A DNA stretch of 64,000 nt from Pempheris klunzingeri (GCF_042242105.1 NC_092012.1:20493043-20557042); one strand, 5' to 3'; positions 27,001 to 40,125 are shown, counted from the first letter of the stretch. Translations and numbers: made by a program. The notes: generated by a model from the letters alone, not told the origin.

Positions 27001-29236
27001 GGTCCACAAACTCATGAGTGTTGCTTTTATCAGAGAACAGCTCTGAAATACAGCAGAGTGGATTTAGACTGGCTAGAAGTCTGGATGGTGACAGTTTAAA
27101 CACACTTCAAAAAGCTTTACACACTAGCTTTATTACAGGATTCCATGCACTGCTCTTGTTCCCCTCCTCCTACTGCAAATACAGTTGGACAAAGGTTTAG
27201 CTCCACTATGGCAGGCTGCACATGACGACCACATGCTCTGATAAACCTTTTAGCCACATGAGAAAGCCAACAGCCTACAAGCAGTGGTGCAGCTATGAAA
27301 GCCCAATGCACTCGATTAACAGATGAAGAAGTCAAATATTTCATGGAGCTAGCAGAAAATGGTAATTTAGAGGTTTTAAATGTTTAAGAATTCATCATAC
27401 TCATAAGTAACAACTCTCCAAAAAACTAGAGTGACAACAGAGAATGACACATGCACCACTCTAATCACGCTCACCGATCTGTCCAACAAACTCGATGCGG
27501 ATGCCCTGATGCTCCAGTCGCTTTCCTCCCTGTTTCACATTTAGATTCACCTGGACGGGAAACATTTGAGGAGATCAAGTATCACATGGACCAAAAGCCG
27601 CGTTGTCACAATGACAGTTTGACAATATTTAGCTTTAGAATAGACTGAATAGATTTCAGTTTGACAGAGAAAAACTACTAAAATGATCTTGGACAAGAGC
27701 TATACATTGTTATGACATATCTGCTGGTGCTGCATTTACTTGTGTTACATGTACAATATATACTGTGTAACCAGCCAACCAGGCCAACATCACCTGTAAA
27801 AAGAATACTGGTTAGACTGCAGTGCTACTTCATAAAGTTATACATCAGCTGATACATTCATGGCTCTGAAACAAAGATGATTCACTACCTCTCACAGTCA
27901 GAGCAAATCTTGCACACACGTAAAAAGAACCTTAATTTCCCACTGGGCTCAGTTAAGGAGAGGATCCCAAAATAGACTAGGGTATGGCCGTAGTGGTTAG
28001 TCCATTGTCTGCAGACTGAATACTATAAACTAATAAGGAAAATTACACCTAGTTTAAATCATGCTTTCTGTGTGTAGGACCCTGTTACTGAACCATGCGG
28101 AGCTCTGCAGCCCACTTTATAAATGATGGAAACTCAGTTTACCTTGCCAGACACAGACTCTCCGTCGTAGAACAGGTAGTGTTTCTCAACTTTCCCATCT
28201 TCTGTTTTCAGCTCGGCTGTCTTTCTGCTCTCTGCGTCGTTCAGCAGGACGTCTATCTCACAAACGGGCCCGAACAAACCCCCCAGGAAACTCTGAAACA
28301 CAAAGGAACACGGACACATGATATGGACAGACTGATGTATTTGGCAGTCATAACACACACACAATAAAGCGCACACGCTCATTTCCGTTGTGGCCCTCTA
28401 GGCTGACTGGGAAAGTGGCAGGGAGTCTGAATAATTATTGGTTACAAATATCTAGTAGTAAATGATTATTTACACACAAATTCAATCACTCATCAGCAGC
28501 TGCACGGCCACATTGTTTTCCTCTGAGCTGGCACAAAGTCACAATGACATGCTTCAGCATGCAGGAGCAGCAAAGCTGAAGCAATCAGCCCAACCATCAG
28601 CATGTGAGGAGGGAGCAGCCACTGGGGGGGCTGGCTGTGTCCCGTTTAAGGATGCATGGATCCTGCAGATCGACCTAATGAGCCTCACGGGAGGAAACAG
28701 CATGATGAGTCAAAGTCAGAGGGAGTCAGCTTACAAATTATTCCATTTTCTCTCCCTATCAATGAGCGATCAGCGCTTTTCTAACCAGCAAAACCGCAGA
28801 AACAGGAAAATATCCCCTGAGTTTGAGGAGTCGCTGCTGTTGCAGTGACAGCCGGAACAACTTCACATTAGCAGCAGCGTTAGCCAGCACTAACAGCCCT
28901 GCTAGCAGCCAGGCTCGTCCAGCTAAACCCCCACAGACACAGGCTGGAGTCATTTCACTCCTTCGCCAACACTTTCAGCTCCTGTCATCAGTGGCCCAGG
29001 CTGGGGGGTGGGGGGGTGGGTGCTCTGCAGCCACACAGCCGTGAGAAGGCACAGCCGGCCTGGTACTAGCGCTAGTGGACCAGCCCAGCTAGCTCCGCTC
29101 TCAGGTCGAAACGTCCCACAGCCACCGTCAGCTGGAGCTGGGCTCCGTGGGAGCGCTGGCTTTCATCAGGTAAGCCCCCCCCCAACTTCACCCCAGTGTG
29201 CTCCGGACAGCTGATGCTGGTTTTTCCACTCACCAT
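24039..29236 (-). CDS. vps26a: Vacuolar protein sorting-associated protein 26A (retromer)
   Basis: Arrestin-fold subunit of the retromer cargo-recognition trimer with VPS35 and VPS29, which returns receptors from endosomes to the trans-Golgi network and the plasma membrane. Nine exons give 328 residues (human 327): 29234-29236, 28143-28292, 27475-27550, 26886-27042, 26131-26295, 25906-26012, 25581-25682, 25378-25487 and 24039-24155. The first coding exon holds only the ATG, followed at once by a GTGAGT donor. Landmarks in order are [60 protein letters not shown] and [19 protein letters not shown], all near-identical to VPS26A. The short C-terminal tail ends TAEQPEM, which points to the A rather than the B paralogue. 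Introns carry only minor repeats. Confidence 0.97.
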
Positions 29237-29340
29237 CTCGGCCGTCTAGACAGTTGAAGCTAACAGCTAGCCTCGCTCCGTGTATCCCGTCAGTCTGAAC
29301 CAGGAGGTAGTACCGAGGCTCCCCGTCATGTGACCCGGGT
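28840..29340 (-). promoter_or_regulatory. GC-rich vps26a promoter / 5' UTR
   Basis: A clearly GC-rich, CpG-containing stretch straddles the start exon, unlike the AT-rich surroundings. This fits a housekeeping CpG-island promoter. The transcription start was not determined. Confidence 0.5.
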
Positions 29341-30114
29341 CATGTGGGTGTGGGCGGGGCGGGGTGTGGTGGTGGTGGGGGGTACAGTGGCCACCAGACT
29401 GTACAGTCACCTCCCACTTTAAAACAATCATACTGGTTATTATGATGAGGGGAGTTTGTAGTTAGAATTGTCTGTTGGTCCAGAAACAAAGGGGAGCACA
29501 CATCAAACCCCCCAACAGCTGGATTCATCCCATAATATCATTAATATTACTAATGACAACTACTGACTCCTTGTGGAAGTTGCTACTTTAATCACAGCCT
29601 AGTTATTAGTATTGTTAGGGATCCCTTCCCTCTGTTGTCACGTCCTGAGTGGAACACTTCACAGGTCAGAATCAGCTCATCAGTCCTCTCTGCTGGACAA
29701 ACTGCTCCATCTCCTGCATCCCTCTGCTGCTCCTTACTTATCAGCCAACACCAAGTATTGGTACCATTTGAGCCTTCAATGAGTTTGATGCATTAATTGC
29801 ATTGCTTAGTGTGTGAAATGTTGTTTTTAAATAATGCTAATGTCATTAAAATATTTATGAGTAGTACCGCAATATGTTATAAACATATATATCCATTAGA
29901 AACATGGATTTATAGTCAGTTTAGATTCAATTTGTGCTTCTTCTTCCTGGGAATTACATAACTAGCGAGCATTAAAAGATAATCTCTCGTGTCCTCAGCA
30001 AGTCTAGAAGTGAAGGCTGAAGCAGGAGATTCACAAAGTGCCCAGCTGAAAGATAACACAACACACTTGATAAAACGTAGTGAAAACACAATTCATTAAT
30101 GTTGTTACAAATCC
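29341..30114. other. Intergenic gap between vps26a and srgn
   Basis: AT-rich apart from the GC-rich edge near vps26a. Nothing recognisable as an exon, RNA gene or named repeat was seen. Confidence 0.5.
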
Positions 30115-30120
30115 TTTATT
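30115..30120 (-). promoter_or_regulatory. Candidate poly(A) signal of srgn
   Basis: AATAAA on the minus strand (CAATAAAGG context), about 770 bases past the srgn stop. Confidence 0.45.
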
Positions 30121-30883
30121 GATAGTAGAAGTATTTTAAATGCAAATTAGACAACGCAGAGCATGTTGAAAGGCATGCATGTGCACAATACATATTTTGA
30201 ATATGTTCCTGCTCACAGTGGTTAAGATTGCATGAATCTGTTCCTGAGGGATTTGGGTTTGCAAGAATTTCTTGTTCAGCCTTGCAGAACAGACGTATCC
30301 AGAACAGGCTGTATAACCCTCCTGGAGAAGTAGAAAGTGTCACAACATTTGAGACAAAGGGATCATATAATATAAATAAGTCTTTGTTTTTGCGTGTCTT
30401 AAAGGAACTCATACGTCATGGCTCCTGAAAGAATGGTTGGAAACACAGCTGCACAGAGTGAGCTATGCGGGACAAAGGCGTCATCTTATTGCACTTATTA
30501 TTTGAAAGCATATTTCTGATTTTATATTAAAAAGCATTTTCCAACTTACACATGTTTTCCACAAGACAGCACAAACACAGGTCACTGCCAACATAAACTA
30601 AAGTGTCCATATGACTCCTTTATGCTGACCTTTGTGTTACTTTGGCAGCTAAGCTTTTATTGATTTTTATTGATTTGTTCTTTTGCCCCTGAAAAGAATA
30701 ATTCCCAGCAATAACAATGAGAATACAATATATATATATATCTGGCCTTTGTCAGTCTCTGAGAGAGTTTTTCCATCCCAAATTGGTGATGAAATATTTG
30801 TTTTATTAATTGAATTGACAGGGTGGGAAAAACACAGATGCTAGCCTTGCGTATGTGTGTGTCTGTGAGTGGGTGGGTGTCCT

Positions 30884-33800
30884 CTACGGCTGCAGAAGGT
30901 GGTCTTCTTTAAGCTCGTGCTCTTCTGGTTTTGCCTCTCCAGCCAGAAACCAGCTGGGAAACGACCGCCTCATGGCATCCATATCCCCACCTACAAGCAG
31001 AAAAACACAGATTACAAGGGGCAAAAAAAAACGAGGGCCGAGCAAACTATTGAATCGGTGCAAATGAAGACCTTTTCCCCCCCAAATGTACCTTTGTACA
31101 GCTCCGTGTCTTTGTCTCTCCAGGACTCACCAGAGCCTGTCTCACTTTTAGCAGACAAAAAGGCCCAGTCCACGAATGTACCATCAGCAGAGCCTTCAAA
31201 ACCTCCAGAACCGCCCTCGAAATTCATAGGTGACTCCCCCTCTTCACTCATCATCGGTGTTTCCTTCACTTCTTCCTTTCCCTCCTTCCAAGATGGACTC
31301 TCACCCTCCACAGGCTCAGCCTCCCTGGAAACAGAATGCGAGTCACAAATTGAAAAAAGAGTTTGGCAGGTTGTAGCTGTCTGACAAGGCTGACCAACTT
31401 CATCATTTTAGTAAATTATACTTATGTTCATGTAACCTCATCATCTATGACATTTTCACTACATACATACATACTACAAACAACAACAAATTAGCACAAA
31501 CTAACTATCAGTCAGTCCTTGTGGACAGTTTAGGATTCTAGGTTTAAAGACCTTACCAGACACATTTAAAGACATTTAAGAATACTTATGTAGATTAAAT
31601 TTTACCAGTGATGTCATTTTTTCCCTCAAAAGTTCAATAAACCACCTATAAACCCTTTGGCTCACTCCTCCCTTTGCACAACAAGGATTAACGCTCCCTT
31701 GCTTTTTCTTGATGAATGAATGATAAATATAATCCTCCATTTGTCAGAATCAGAATCAGGATTCAGAGTTTGGGTCTCAAACTTCTCACAACACAACATT
31801 AGGAACAATAGGAATTACTATTATTTCCTCTACATTGTCTTCCCATAGGTGCATTCAAGCTCCCACTTCAATGTAAAAATGCAAAACGCCCTGTTCGTCC
31901 ATTCTGGGCTACTGTAGAAACATGGCTGTGCAATATGGCGGACTCAGTGGAAGAGGACCCGCTCCCTATGTAGACGTAAAGGGCTCCTTCTACAATAACG
32001 AAAACATGACATTTTTCATTATTTTATGACATGTTATAAACCAAGATTGAGAAAATAGTTTGGTAGTTTAAATAATAATGAAAATAATCATGTGCTGCAT
32101 CCTTCTGCTTAGTGACAGTAACAATAACCAAAAGACATTTTTGATAGAATGCGGCCCTAAGGGTCAGAGTTGGCTGCTGCTTTGTTATCTTTGATGTAAA
32201 TGACTAGTCACATTGAAACTATTATTCCAAAACAGAGCAGAGGCATCTTCTGGCTTGAACTGACTGAGTTGATAATTATATTCTGCTATATTTCAAGTGT
32301 TGTTGAAATAAATCAGTCAAAGTAAGAAATTACAGTTTCCAGTTTAATTATTGTGTTTTAGTTGCTGCGTCCTTTTTACATGAGGCCTTTTTACAAGCCT
32401 CAGAATAGCCATTTTCTAGTCAAGTCAATTTTATTCATACCGCTCAAATCACAAATTTGCCCCGAGGGGTGTTATTGGTACAGCAAAGAACACCCTCTAC
32501 CCTTAGACCCTCAATTCAGATAAGGAAAAACTTCCCCCAAAAAAGCCTTTAATGAGAAAAGATGGAGGAAAGCGTCACTTTGTGTGGTACATATGCTGAT
32601 CCAAAACAATGGACCAGAAGCAACAGCCCCCAGGCGTCACAGCCCACTTCCTCTGAACACTTCCTACTGGTTTCCTGTTGAAGGCGAGCTGTAGAAGGAG
32701 GGCTGCTGCTGGGGCTGCGGTGTTTTTAAGCAAGCTGAAATGATGTAGGAGGCCCGATAAGACTCTCACTAACAACACACACATTCCATGGCAATAATCC
32801 TCATTTTCAAAGGTATCCACTTTTATTCAGTCTGTCCCCAACCATCCTCTCTATTTTCTGCCTCTGTTCTCCTTTGTGTCTCCACTCTGTAACCCCAAAT
32901 CTTATATAGGATTAATAGCGGAAGCTTCACAAGTCATCTCATTCTCAGACTTAAGCCGTTTTTATTGATCAGACCAGGTAAAATCACATGAAGGTAGTGG
33001 CTCAGTAATGACGCATACACAGCGAATATCTCCGTCATCCACCTTTGCGATTCCCCTTTGTACATATCTGAGACAGCAAATACGATATGACATGAAGCAG
33101 CGTCTTTGTATAGGTCAGTGGATTTTATTCAGCTATCTATGTGTTGTGAGTACATATTTAGTACATTCTAAACACACTGTGTGACTTCAACAACACTGTG
33201 GATGGATAACAGCTGGACCTTTATCCTGCAGATATCCTGCCACATGATTTGTGGCTCTACACTTTTGAAAAGTTTCCTTATTTAGAATATAAAGTCATTA
33301 ACCGATAGGATCAGTGTTGATTAAAAGGAACTCTGAGGGCTGAGACGGAGTGTGTATCACAGACTTTCTCAGCAGTCGCACACATTAAAACCTTTCTTCT
33401 TACTTTTGTTGTTTGTTGTATGAGCTAGGGGGAAACTAAGCATGAGGTTCATTTTTTGTTTTGTCTACCAGGATGTCACTTACGTAAGGGGTGTACTCTT
33501 CGGTAAAATTTATGCTGATTTATTTTGGCTCAATAATTATGAAAAACTTGAAATGTGCTTTGGAAAGGAAACCTTTTTATAGCAGATTTTCCAAGCTTGG
33601 GAGAGATGGCAGGATATTTTGTTTAGGAGCGAGCTGCAATTTTGTAATTAAATGAAATGTTTGACCACTGCAACTTCTTACATTGCATGGCACTGAAGGG
33701 GATCCCTGTTGGGATTTAAGTAAAATCTGCAATCTGCATCATTATCTAAAAATTAATTAGAAAAATGTTAATTCACTAACTAATTTCTATTAAAGGGCAT

Positions 33801-34174
33801 AATTGGGTTTGTCCTAGCATGACTGGGCAGAGCTCAGAGATATTTACCGGATAGATGGCTTACCCCAACTAGTGGGTTTTACATTGTGTGTGTTTTTTTT
33901 TTTGAAGTAAATCAACAGAGAGATAGAAGACGAAGCGTGGTAGAAGACACGATGACACAAGAGATGAATTTTTCAAAACGTACAGCAGCATAAATGCTGT
34001 ATACGCACAGAGAGGAGAAAGAGCAACTGCAGGATGCAATTAGTGGATTTGCGCCCACATCATTATGAGGACATGATATCTGTCTTCATAGACTATTTCA
34101 GCAGGGTGCCCTGGGCTCACTGAACTACCTCTGTATTGCAGTTTGCAGTACACAGGGCTCAAGGATGCTCCCAG

Positions 34175-34238
<64 letters not shown>

Positions 34239-34780
34239 ATTAAAACAACATGTAGCTTATGAGAGTTAATGTTGGTATTTGTGACCAGAACTGAGTGTCC
34301 TTTGCACTTTTGCTCTTTGCCGCTCAGTGGCCACAGATCAACATCTACTACTTTAAGCAGTGTTTACTCCTTCTTCTGTGCTCTGTGACTATATGAAACA
34401 GACCAGGAACTCTATAGGTCTTCTTTATTCCAGCTCTGACCTCCCTGCTCTCTCTCTCTGACAGTCCCTCCGTCTGTCTTTATCCCTCCACGTTGTCTTC
34501 TATTTTGGCTTTTCTTGGCCACCTACCTCACACTTATACACTCGCAAACACACACACACAAAACCGTGGCTGTGTCGCTGGAGTTGCGTTAACCAAAGTA
34601 ACAGATCCAGTGCAGCATCAGCCTTTCTATTTTTAAAGTCTGCATTTACCTGACAACAGTGTTATCACAGGGGTGCTCACTCATTGTAACAGTGAAGTGA
34701 ATTCACTGCTGCTGACACACTCTCACCTTACTCACAACTCACAGAGCAAGTAAACCATCACATCCCAAGCTTGTACACAG

Positions 34781-34815
<35 letters not shown>

Positions 34816-36642
34816 ACTTACAGATACTGTGCAGTTGAAGCAGGCAGTTTGGCTGGTAGGTCTGTACTCCATGCCATTTCTGGACTTTGATGAGTCACAC
34901 AGTTGGCCTGGTCGCCCTCTGGGTTACATCTCACAAACTTATACACAGCGGTTCTGGGTGCTCCTGCAGAGAGAAAGGTCACTGAAGTTTCATTTGTGGG
35001 TTTTTTCAACTTTGTACGCAACAATTTGCACCTGAGTTAAAGTGTTCTTGAGCAACATCTGGTTTCTCAGTCCAGTCCAGTGTGACCATTAGGGTGTAAA
35101 AGTTCCACGTTTGGAGAGTTTCAGGAAATTATGACATTATTCTGCAATAGGGTAAAGCGAACGTTGGCCTCATAGCTGCTTGTTTTCTTTGGTAGTATGT
35201 TAAGAACAGGAAGTAACGACATCACGGCTTTTTCTCAACACACCGCAGCAAGTTGATCACGGAGCTTATTTGATGCTAAAGGAATGAACAGTTACAGTTT
35301 TATACCAATACCCAGTGTAAAGAAAGTTGTCCACAGCCATCAAGTGTTTCACTGCTGCAGCTAGATATCAGTACTGCATTAGCCGTCCCTGTTCATGTAA
35401 GACTAAACGTATGTTAATCACTTGATCCTGACTGTTTGGTGACTGATGCTGGGATTCTGTTATGGACTCATGAATGCTTCTGTGCTCTGCCACAATCCCC
35501 CGTTCCTGTTTTGTCCACAATGCTGGGCTTTTGGCACTATCACACACTGCTCATATCTGACAGTTGTGCCAATATACTGGAAATGTGGGTGTTAGATGTG
35601 TGGTTTCCTGTGACAAATAGTGTGAATCTTGCGTGTCAGCACATTGTCAGAGTCACTAGAAAGGCCTGATACAAACTGCTGCTGACCTGTTGATTGACTG
35701 TAGGAGTTGGTTCTTCATTTTTAATCCTAATTCTACTATTTAGCTGCCTTTCTTATTTCGGTCCATAGTTATTGGCAAATTTAAATAATTAAAACAGTTT
35801 CTTTTAAAAAACAAAAAAAAAGTTCTGTTTTTTTACAGTTTTTTTTACATTGAAATAAGATTACAATCTTCTTTAATAAATTCCCTGGGTAACAACACCT
35901 CAGTAGTGGTTTAGACACATAAACATCATATAGAAAACACATATAGAATAATACTTAGTGAGACTTTGTTATTTGTTAGACTCTAAAGAGTCTATAACAT
36001 TATTTGATTTAAAAACATTCAGTGTCAGATATAATTCAGCAAAAGTACAAGGAGGGACAGTTAATTTCCTTTATCAGGGTTTCCCCATGACCGTTATAAT
36101 CTCCTTCCTCTCTCTATTGAAAAAAATGACACTAGGCTTCTTTTGTCATGGTGAGAGTCTAAAAACCCCCTTACATAGTTTCAACAAGACACATCAGAAC
36201 CTGAGCAGGAAACCGAAACGTTTCTGACTTCATATGAACTAGACCTGACAGGGCCTCTATGTGCTCTCTCTCAGGAGCCTAAAAGTGTTGGTCCTGATCA
36301 CAGCATGTGTTGGAAAAGAGCAGGACACTTTAGTTTGGCACTTCAGGACTTTACAGTAGTGTTGTGTGAGGTGTCTGTACATGTGGGGAGATATGAGGCC
36401 AGCAGAGAGGACAGAGGAGCCCCGGCACTGAGCCACAGTTATCACATTAATGCGGAGTCACAGAGGAGTCAAGTGGAGCAGCTCGAACTCATCTTGTCAA
36501 TCAAGAAGCCAGAACACATCCACATGGGGTCTGGAGCTCCGACAGACACGAAGTGCTTTAAATGAGACTAATGAAAAAGGAGCTCACCCTCTCCGTGATG
36601 TAAGGCGAGGCAGAAGAACGCGAGCAGCAGACTCAGTTTCAT
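30884..36642 (-). CDS. srgn: Serglycin (secretory-granule proteoglycan core protein)
   Basis: Core protein of an intracellular proteoglycan whose glycosaminoglycan chains pack cationic proteases and mediators in immune-cell granules. Four exons give 178 residues (human 158): 36588-36642, 34822-34963, 31092-31324 and 30884-30990. The start MKLSLLLAFFCLALHHGEG is a good signal peptide. The diagnostic segment YKFVRCNPEGDQANC matches the human YQWVRCNPDSNSANC, including both cysteines. The third exon is acidic and Glu/Gly/Ser-rich but holds only two Ser-Gly dipeptides (about S105 and S130). The last exon ends in EEHELKEDHLLQP, loosely like the acidic human tail. Reading straight through the 31091 donor gives a poor frame into poly-T, so splicing to 30990 is preferred. 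Position between vps26a and kifbp matches human synteny. Confidence 0.88.
31850..32110. repeat. Teleost non-autonomous dispersed repeat in srgn intron 2
   Basis: Contains the series 'ttctgggctactgtagaaac', 'atggcggactc' and 'gaggacccgctccctatgta', which I recognise from a repeat scattered through many teleost genomes. Class unknown; ends approximate. Confidence 0.6.
32418..32575. repeat. Teleost dispersed repeat ('caattttattcat...acaaatttgcc' family)
   Basis: The string from 'gtcaattttattcat' through 'cacaaatttgcc', 'cttagaccctca' and 'ataaggaaaaacttcccc' matches a very common fish interspersed repeat from memory. It lies in srgn intron 2. Confidence 0.6.
34173..34231. repeat. (CA)n microsatellite in srgn intron 2
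   Basis: About 29 CA units, uninterrupted. Confidence 0.95.
34782..34813. repeat. (CA)n beside the donor of srgn exon 2
   Basis: In the sense strand the intron reads GTAAGTAT and almost immediately (GT)n. Confidence 0.9.
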
Positions 36643-37019
36643 CCTCAGGTTGGTCTCTTCTCAGTAATCGGTAATCGCGAGTGATCAGGCAGTCCGTCTC
36701 CACGCTGGGGCTTCTCCTCTCTGTGGATCTGGGTGTGAGGTGGCTCAGACAGTCAGACACCCCCCCCCCCTGACAGAGCTCAGCCCGCCCAGCGCGTCAT
36801 GGTTTCCTGCTGCACGGAGAGAGCGAACATCCTCCGTGGAAACTTCTGCAAGAGCCGCGCACTTATCAGATAAGTGCGCACTGAGGAAATACCAGGAGAT
36901 CTCAGCCAAGATTCAGTGTCAGTTTCTGATAGTGAGACCGAGAGGAAGAGGTGTTTTATTTTGGATAGAGATAAGAAGACCTGCTTTTACACGAAATTAA
37001 TTAAACTGAATTTTTACTC

Positions 37020-37022
<3 letters not shown>

Positions 37023-37087
<65 letters not shown>

Positions 37088-37097
37088 GGGGGGGGGG
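37023..37097. repeat. Compound (GT)n-(GA)n-(G)21 tract upstream of srgn
   Basis: Fourteen GT units pass into about 13 GA units and then a run of 21 G (37077-37097). It sits about 380-455 bases upstream of the srgn start codon. Confidence 0.95.
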
Positions 37098-37717
37098 TTG
37101 TTTACTTTCTTTTAGCCGATCTTATTTTTTGCTTTCTCTTGTTGTGACTCCTCAAGTACCGATGATGTGCAGATGATGAAAGGAAAACGTCCGCTGACAA
37201 CGAGTTGTTGCATAAAAATAGATTTATTACAAAAAGATCAGTTGTCCAACAGGCTCCATGGTTGCCTGGACGTAACCCAATTGCAGAAACACATAACATA
37301 TCAGATACTACACTCTTTATGTCAAAAGGCTAAACGGAGAAATAAGATCATTCAGCAGCAATAAACCACCAAATTCTGAGGGTGTCTAACACCAGGAAGA
37401 GTTGTTATCCACAGCACCACCCCCTGAGGTGCCTGGCTATGCAGGTCTATGGCAGGCCCATGTGTAAATGGCTGGGTGTGTGTATCACAGTTGTGTGTAA
37501 CACATTGTACTGTACTGCACGCTTTTGTGTTTGTTTGTTTTTCATCGTGTGTGTTTGTGTCCTGCAGATTAATTTAATCAAGTACATTTACTCCCGTCCT
37601 GTGCTTGATTACAGTATAGAGGTGCTAATACATGTGCATTTGTATGTTCTGCTGCCTTATATGTTAAATACACCAGAGACTTGAGAGCTGCTATTAGGAA
37701 CACAACACAAGAAGCCT

Positions 37718-38660
37718 GTGGCAGGGAATCAAGTCATTAAGCATCTACAGGGAGGATGCAAACAGAAGCGATCCGAGACGCCATTCTACCAGACGACCTC
37801 AGCAGCTCCCACGCCAGACTTGACCAACACTCACCCCATCCTGCAACACTTGGATACTCACAACACACACGGCTGCTGGTTCCTGGATTACAGCTCCACC
37901 TTTGATATGATCAGGCCAATGAGGCTGACTGCTGAGCAGGCAGACGTGGGAGTACCACCACCCACCTGGAACAGGAGCCTGGACGTCCTCACAGACAGAC
38001 CACAGGTGGTGAGGATGGGGAACAAGTTCTCTGCTGAGGTCACAGTGAGCACAGGAGCCCCACAGGGTTGCTGCCTCAGCCCCAAACTCTTCTCACTGTA
38101 CACACATGACTGTGCCTTCACCCTAGACAATAATATCATCATCAAGTATGCGGATGATGCAGTCATCCTTGGCCTCATCAGAGGTGGGGATGAGTCATCA
38201 TACAGGGACCTGGCTCACTGTCTATAGAGAGGACAATGATGTTGTTTTTTACATAGACAAAACCAAAGAACTCATTATGGACTTCAGGAGGAGAGCCCCC
38301 CCCCCCTCCTCTGCAGTCTCTCACCATCAAGGGCACTGAGGTGGCGCAGACTGATAGCTGTAAGTTTCTCAGCCGTCACATCACAGAGAGCCTCAGCTGG
38401 GCTAAAAACACTGTGACAAACGGTGAAAAGAGCACAGCATTTTATCAGGCTGCTGAAGAAGGCCGGACATAGACATCAGCCCCCCTCCCCTCCCTCCCGA
38501 GCCTACAGAGGACTTGTTGAACACATCCTCATCAGGAGTATCACAGAGTGGTATTGCAACACCAGCCTGGCTGAGAGGAAATCATTGCAGCGAGTCATCA
38601 AAACTGCAGAGAGGGTCATTAATGATTTTACTATGTGTAGATGTATACTTGTATACAGCT
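37718..38660 (+). mobile_element. 5'-truncated LINE (non-LTR retrotransposon) fragment, L2/CR1-like
   Basis: The plus strand encodes the middle and C-terminal part of a non-LTR reverse transcriptase. The palm motifs STGAPQGCCLSPKLFSLYTH and then IIKYADDAVILGLI are followed by DKTKELIMDFRR and EWYCNTSLAERKSLQRVIKTA. These lie in different frames (37718-38227, 38148-38339, 38423-38728), so there are at least two frameshifts or small deletions. There is no N-terminal endonuclease, no ORF1 and no clear poly(A) tail. It is a decayed, non-functional copy. Clade placement is by motif style only. Confidence 0.8.
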
Positions 38661-39227
38661 TCCTTTTTTACTGCCCTTACTTTTATTCTGTATCTCGTTA
38701 CAAAGCTGACTCCGAGTCTGACTCTTGAATTAGCTTCCCCTTGATCACATTACAATGCTGCTCACGCTTGAAATGATATGTATTACAAGTAATATATAGA
38801 TGATAGTATAACACTCTCAATAGGGCGTTATAGCACAGGGGATCATTTACTTCAGAGACATGTTACTGTTAATAGCAAAAAGTTCAGTGCAGCACGTACT
38901 TCTAATGTGGTGTTTTAATACTGTGCTATTGCTACTTCCATCTCAGTGGAAGACTGAGGTACCTGAGGTGTCTCATGTTTTTGTGTGTGCGTGTTTCTCG
39001 CTGTGATGTAAGACTTTGCCGGTAAACACAAGTTGAGATCATTTAAGCGTCGACGCCTGGTGTGCCCCGATGCCTTGGGCAGAAACACACTTACTCAGAT
39101 GTTGCCCCAGATGCTTTTGGGCTGGAGTTCTAAATCAAGTTACAACGTGCATGTGATTTATAAGAATTGTAGAGATAAAGATAGAATAAGAAGAATTAAT
39201 TGTGTTGTCAGAGTTGTTTAAGATAAT

Positions 39228-39420
39228 ATAATCCTTTAATGATCCCTGAGAGGGGAAACGTGGGTGTTACAGCAGCACAAAGACAGAAACATGTAGGCTA
39301 CAGATAGATAGAGAAGCTTAAGTGATTCTACTGCATACAATAAAAACAAGAAGAGAATAGAATAAAAACTATATGAGGGCAGTAACTCTGACTCAGTTAC
39401 AGGGCAATAGTGGTACACAG
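39228..39420. repeat. Teleost dispersed repeat
   Basis: The 'atcctttaatgatccctgagagggg ... gtgttacagcagcac' type sequence is typical of fish retroposon remnants. Family and ends are uncertain. Confidence 0.4.
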
Positions 39421-39859
39421 ACAGACACAGCTAATGCTGACCTTGAGCTGATAGTGCTCTTTGTCACAGTGGACAGCAGACAACAAATCTTGTTGTTACT
39501 GTTATGAGCAGATATCTTTCTGCTGTCATTTCAAACACTTTAAGAAAAAACCTCCAATATTTATAACTCAGATGTTTTGGAAATTAGATCAATATATTAA
39601 ACACACACACACACTGTCAGAATCAGTGCCTTCACACATTAATCAGAGCAGTAATCTCCCTTTCTTTTCTCCTATCAAAAACAAAAACCAAGTAACCAGG
39701 TTAAAACCAGGTTTTACCAAATGGTATCCTCGAATAACTTGTGGCCGGACTAGATTAGTACATTAGTAACACGGGCCATGACATTCGGTAGAATTTTTCA
39801 GTGTGTTTAACATGATGGTGCACTCATCTTCCTGCATGTGTGGATTAAGTGTTGGCTTC

Positions 39860-40125
39860 AGTGTGTGTGTGTGTGTGTGTGTGTGCTCTTGTATTACTTA
39901 CTTGATGGGGCCCATAAACTGGGAGCATACTCACAGTGTGGTGCCCACATGTCTTGTGGGGACATTTTGCTGGGCCACTAGGTGAACAACATGTCTTTGG
40001 TTTGCTGGTGATGGTCAGGGTCAGGGTCAGGGTCAGGGTCAGGGATAGGTTAATATTCTTTAATTCTAGTGCATATTGAGTAAATGGGAAGTGCCCACTA
40101 GGATAGAGACGTATGCTAAGTGTGT
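39860..40125. repeat. Teleost repeat with (GT)n head and (GGTCAG)n core
   Basis: A GT run is followed by phrases on a 'ctcttgtattacttacttg ... cttgtggggacatttt ... gtgcccactaggatag' theme that recur across fish genomes. In the middle is a hexamer array of about five GGTCAG units (about 40016-40046). Confidence 0.6.

Noticed and set aside
28462-28848. 128-codon plus-strand frame in vps26a intron 1
   Set aside because: No recognisable domain, on the opposite strand to the gene, partly in GC-rich promoter sequence; likely chance.
31012-31311. srgn exon 3 read to a stop at 31012
   Set aside because: The reading runs into a poly-T tract with an unserglycin-like tail; a GT donor at 31091 and the acceptor at 30991 give a better, acidic C-terminus.
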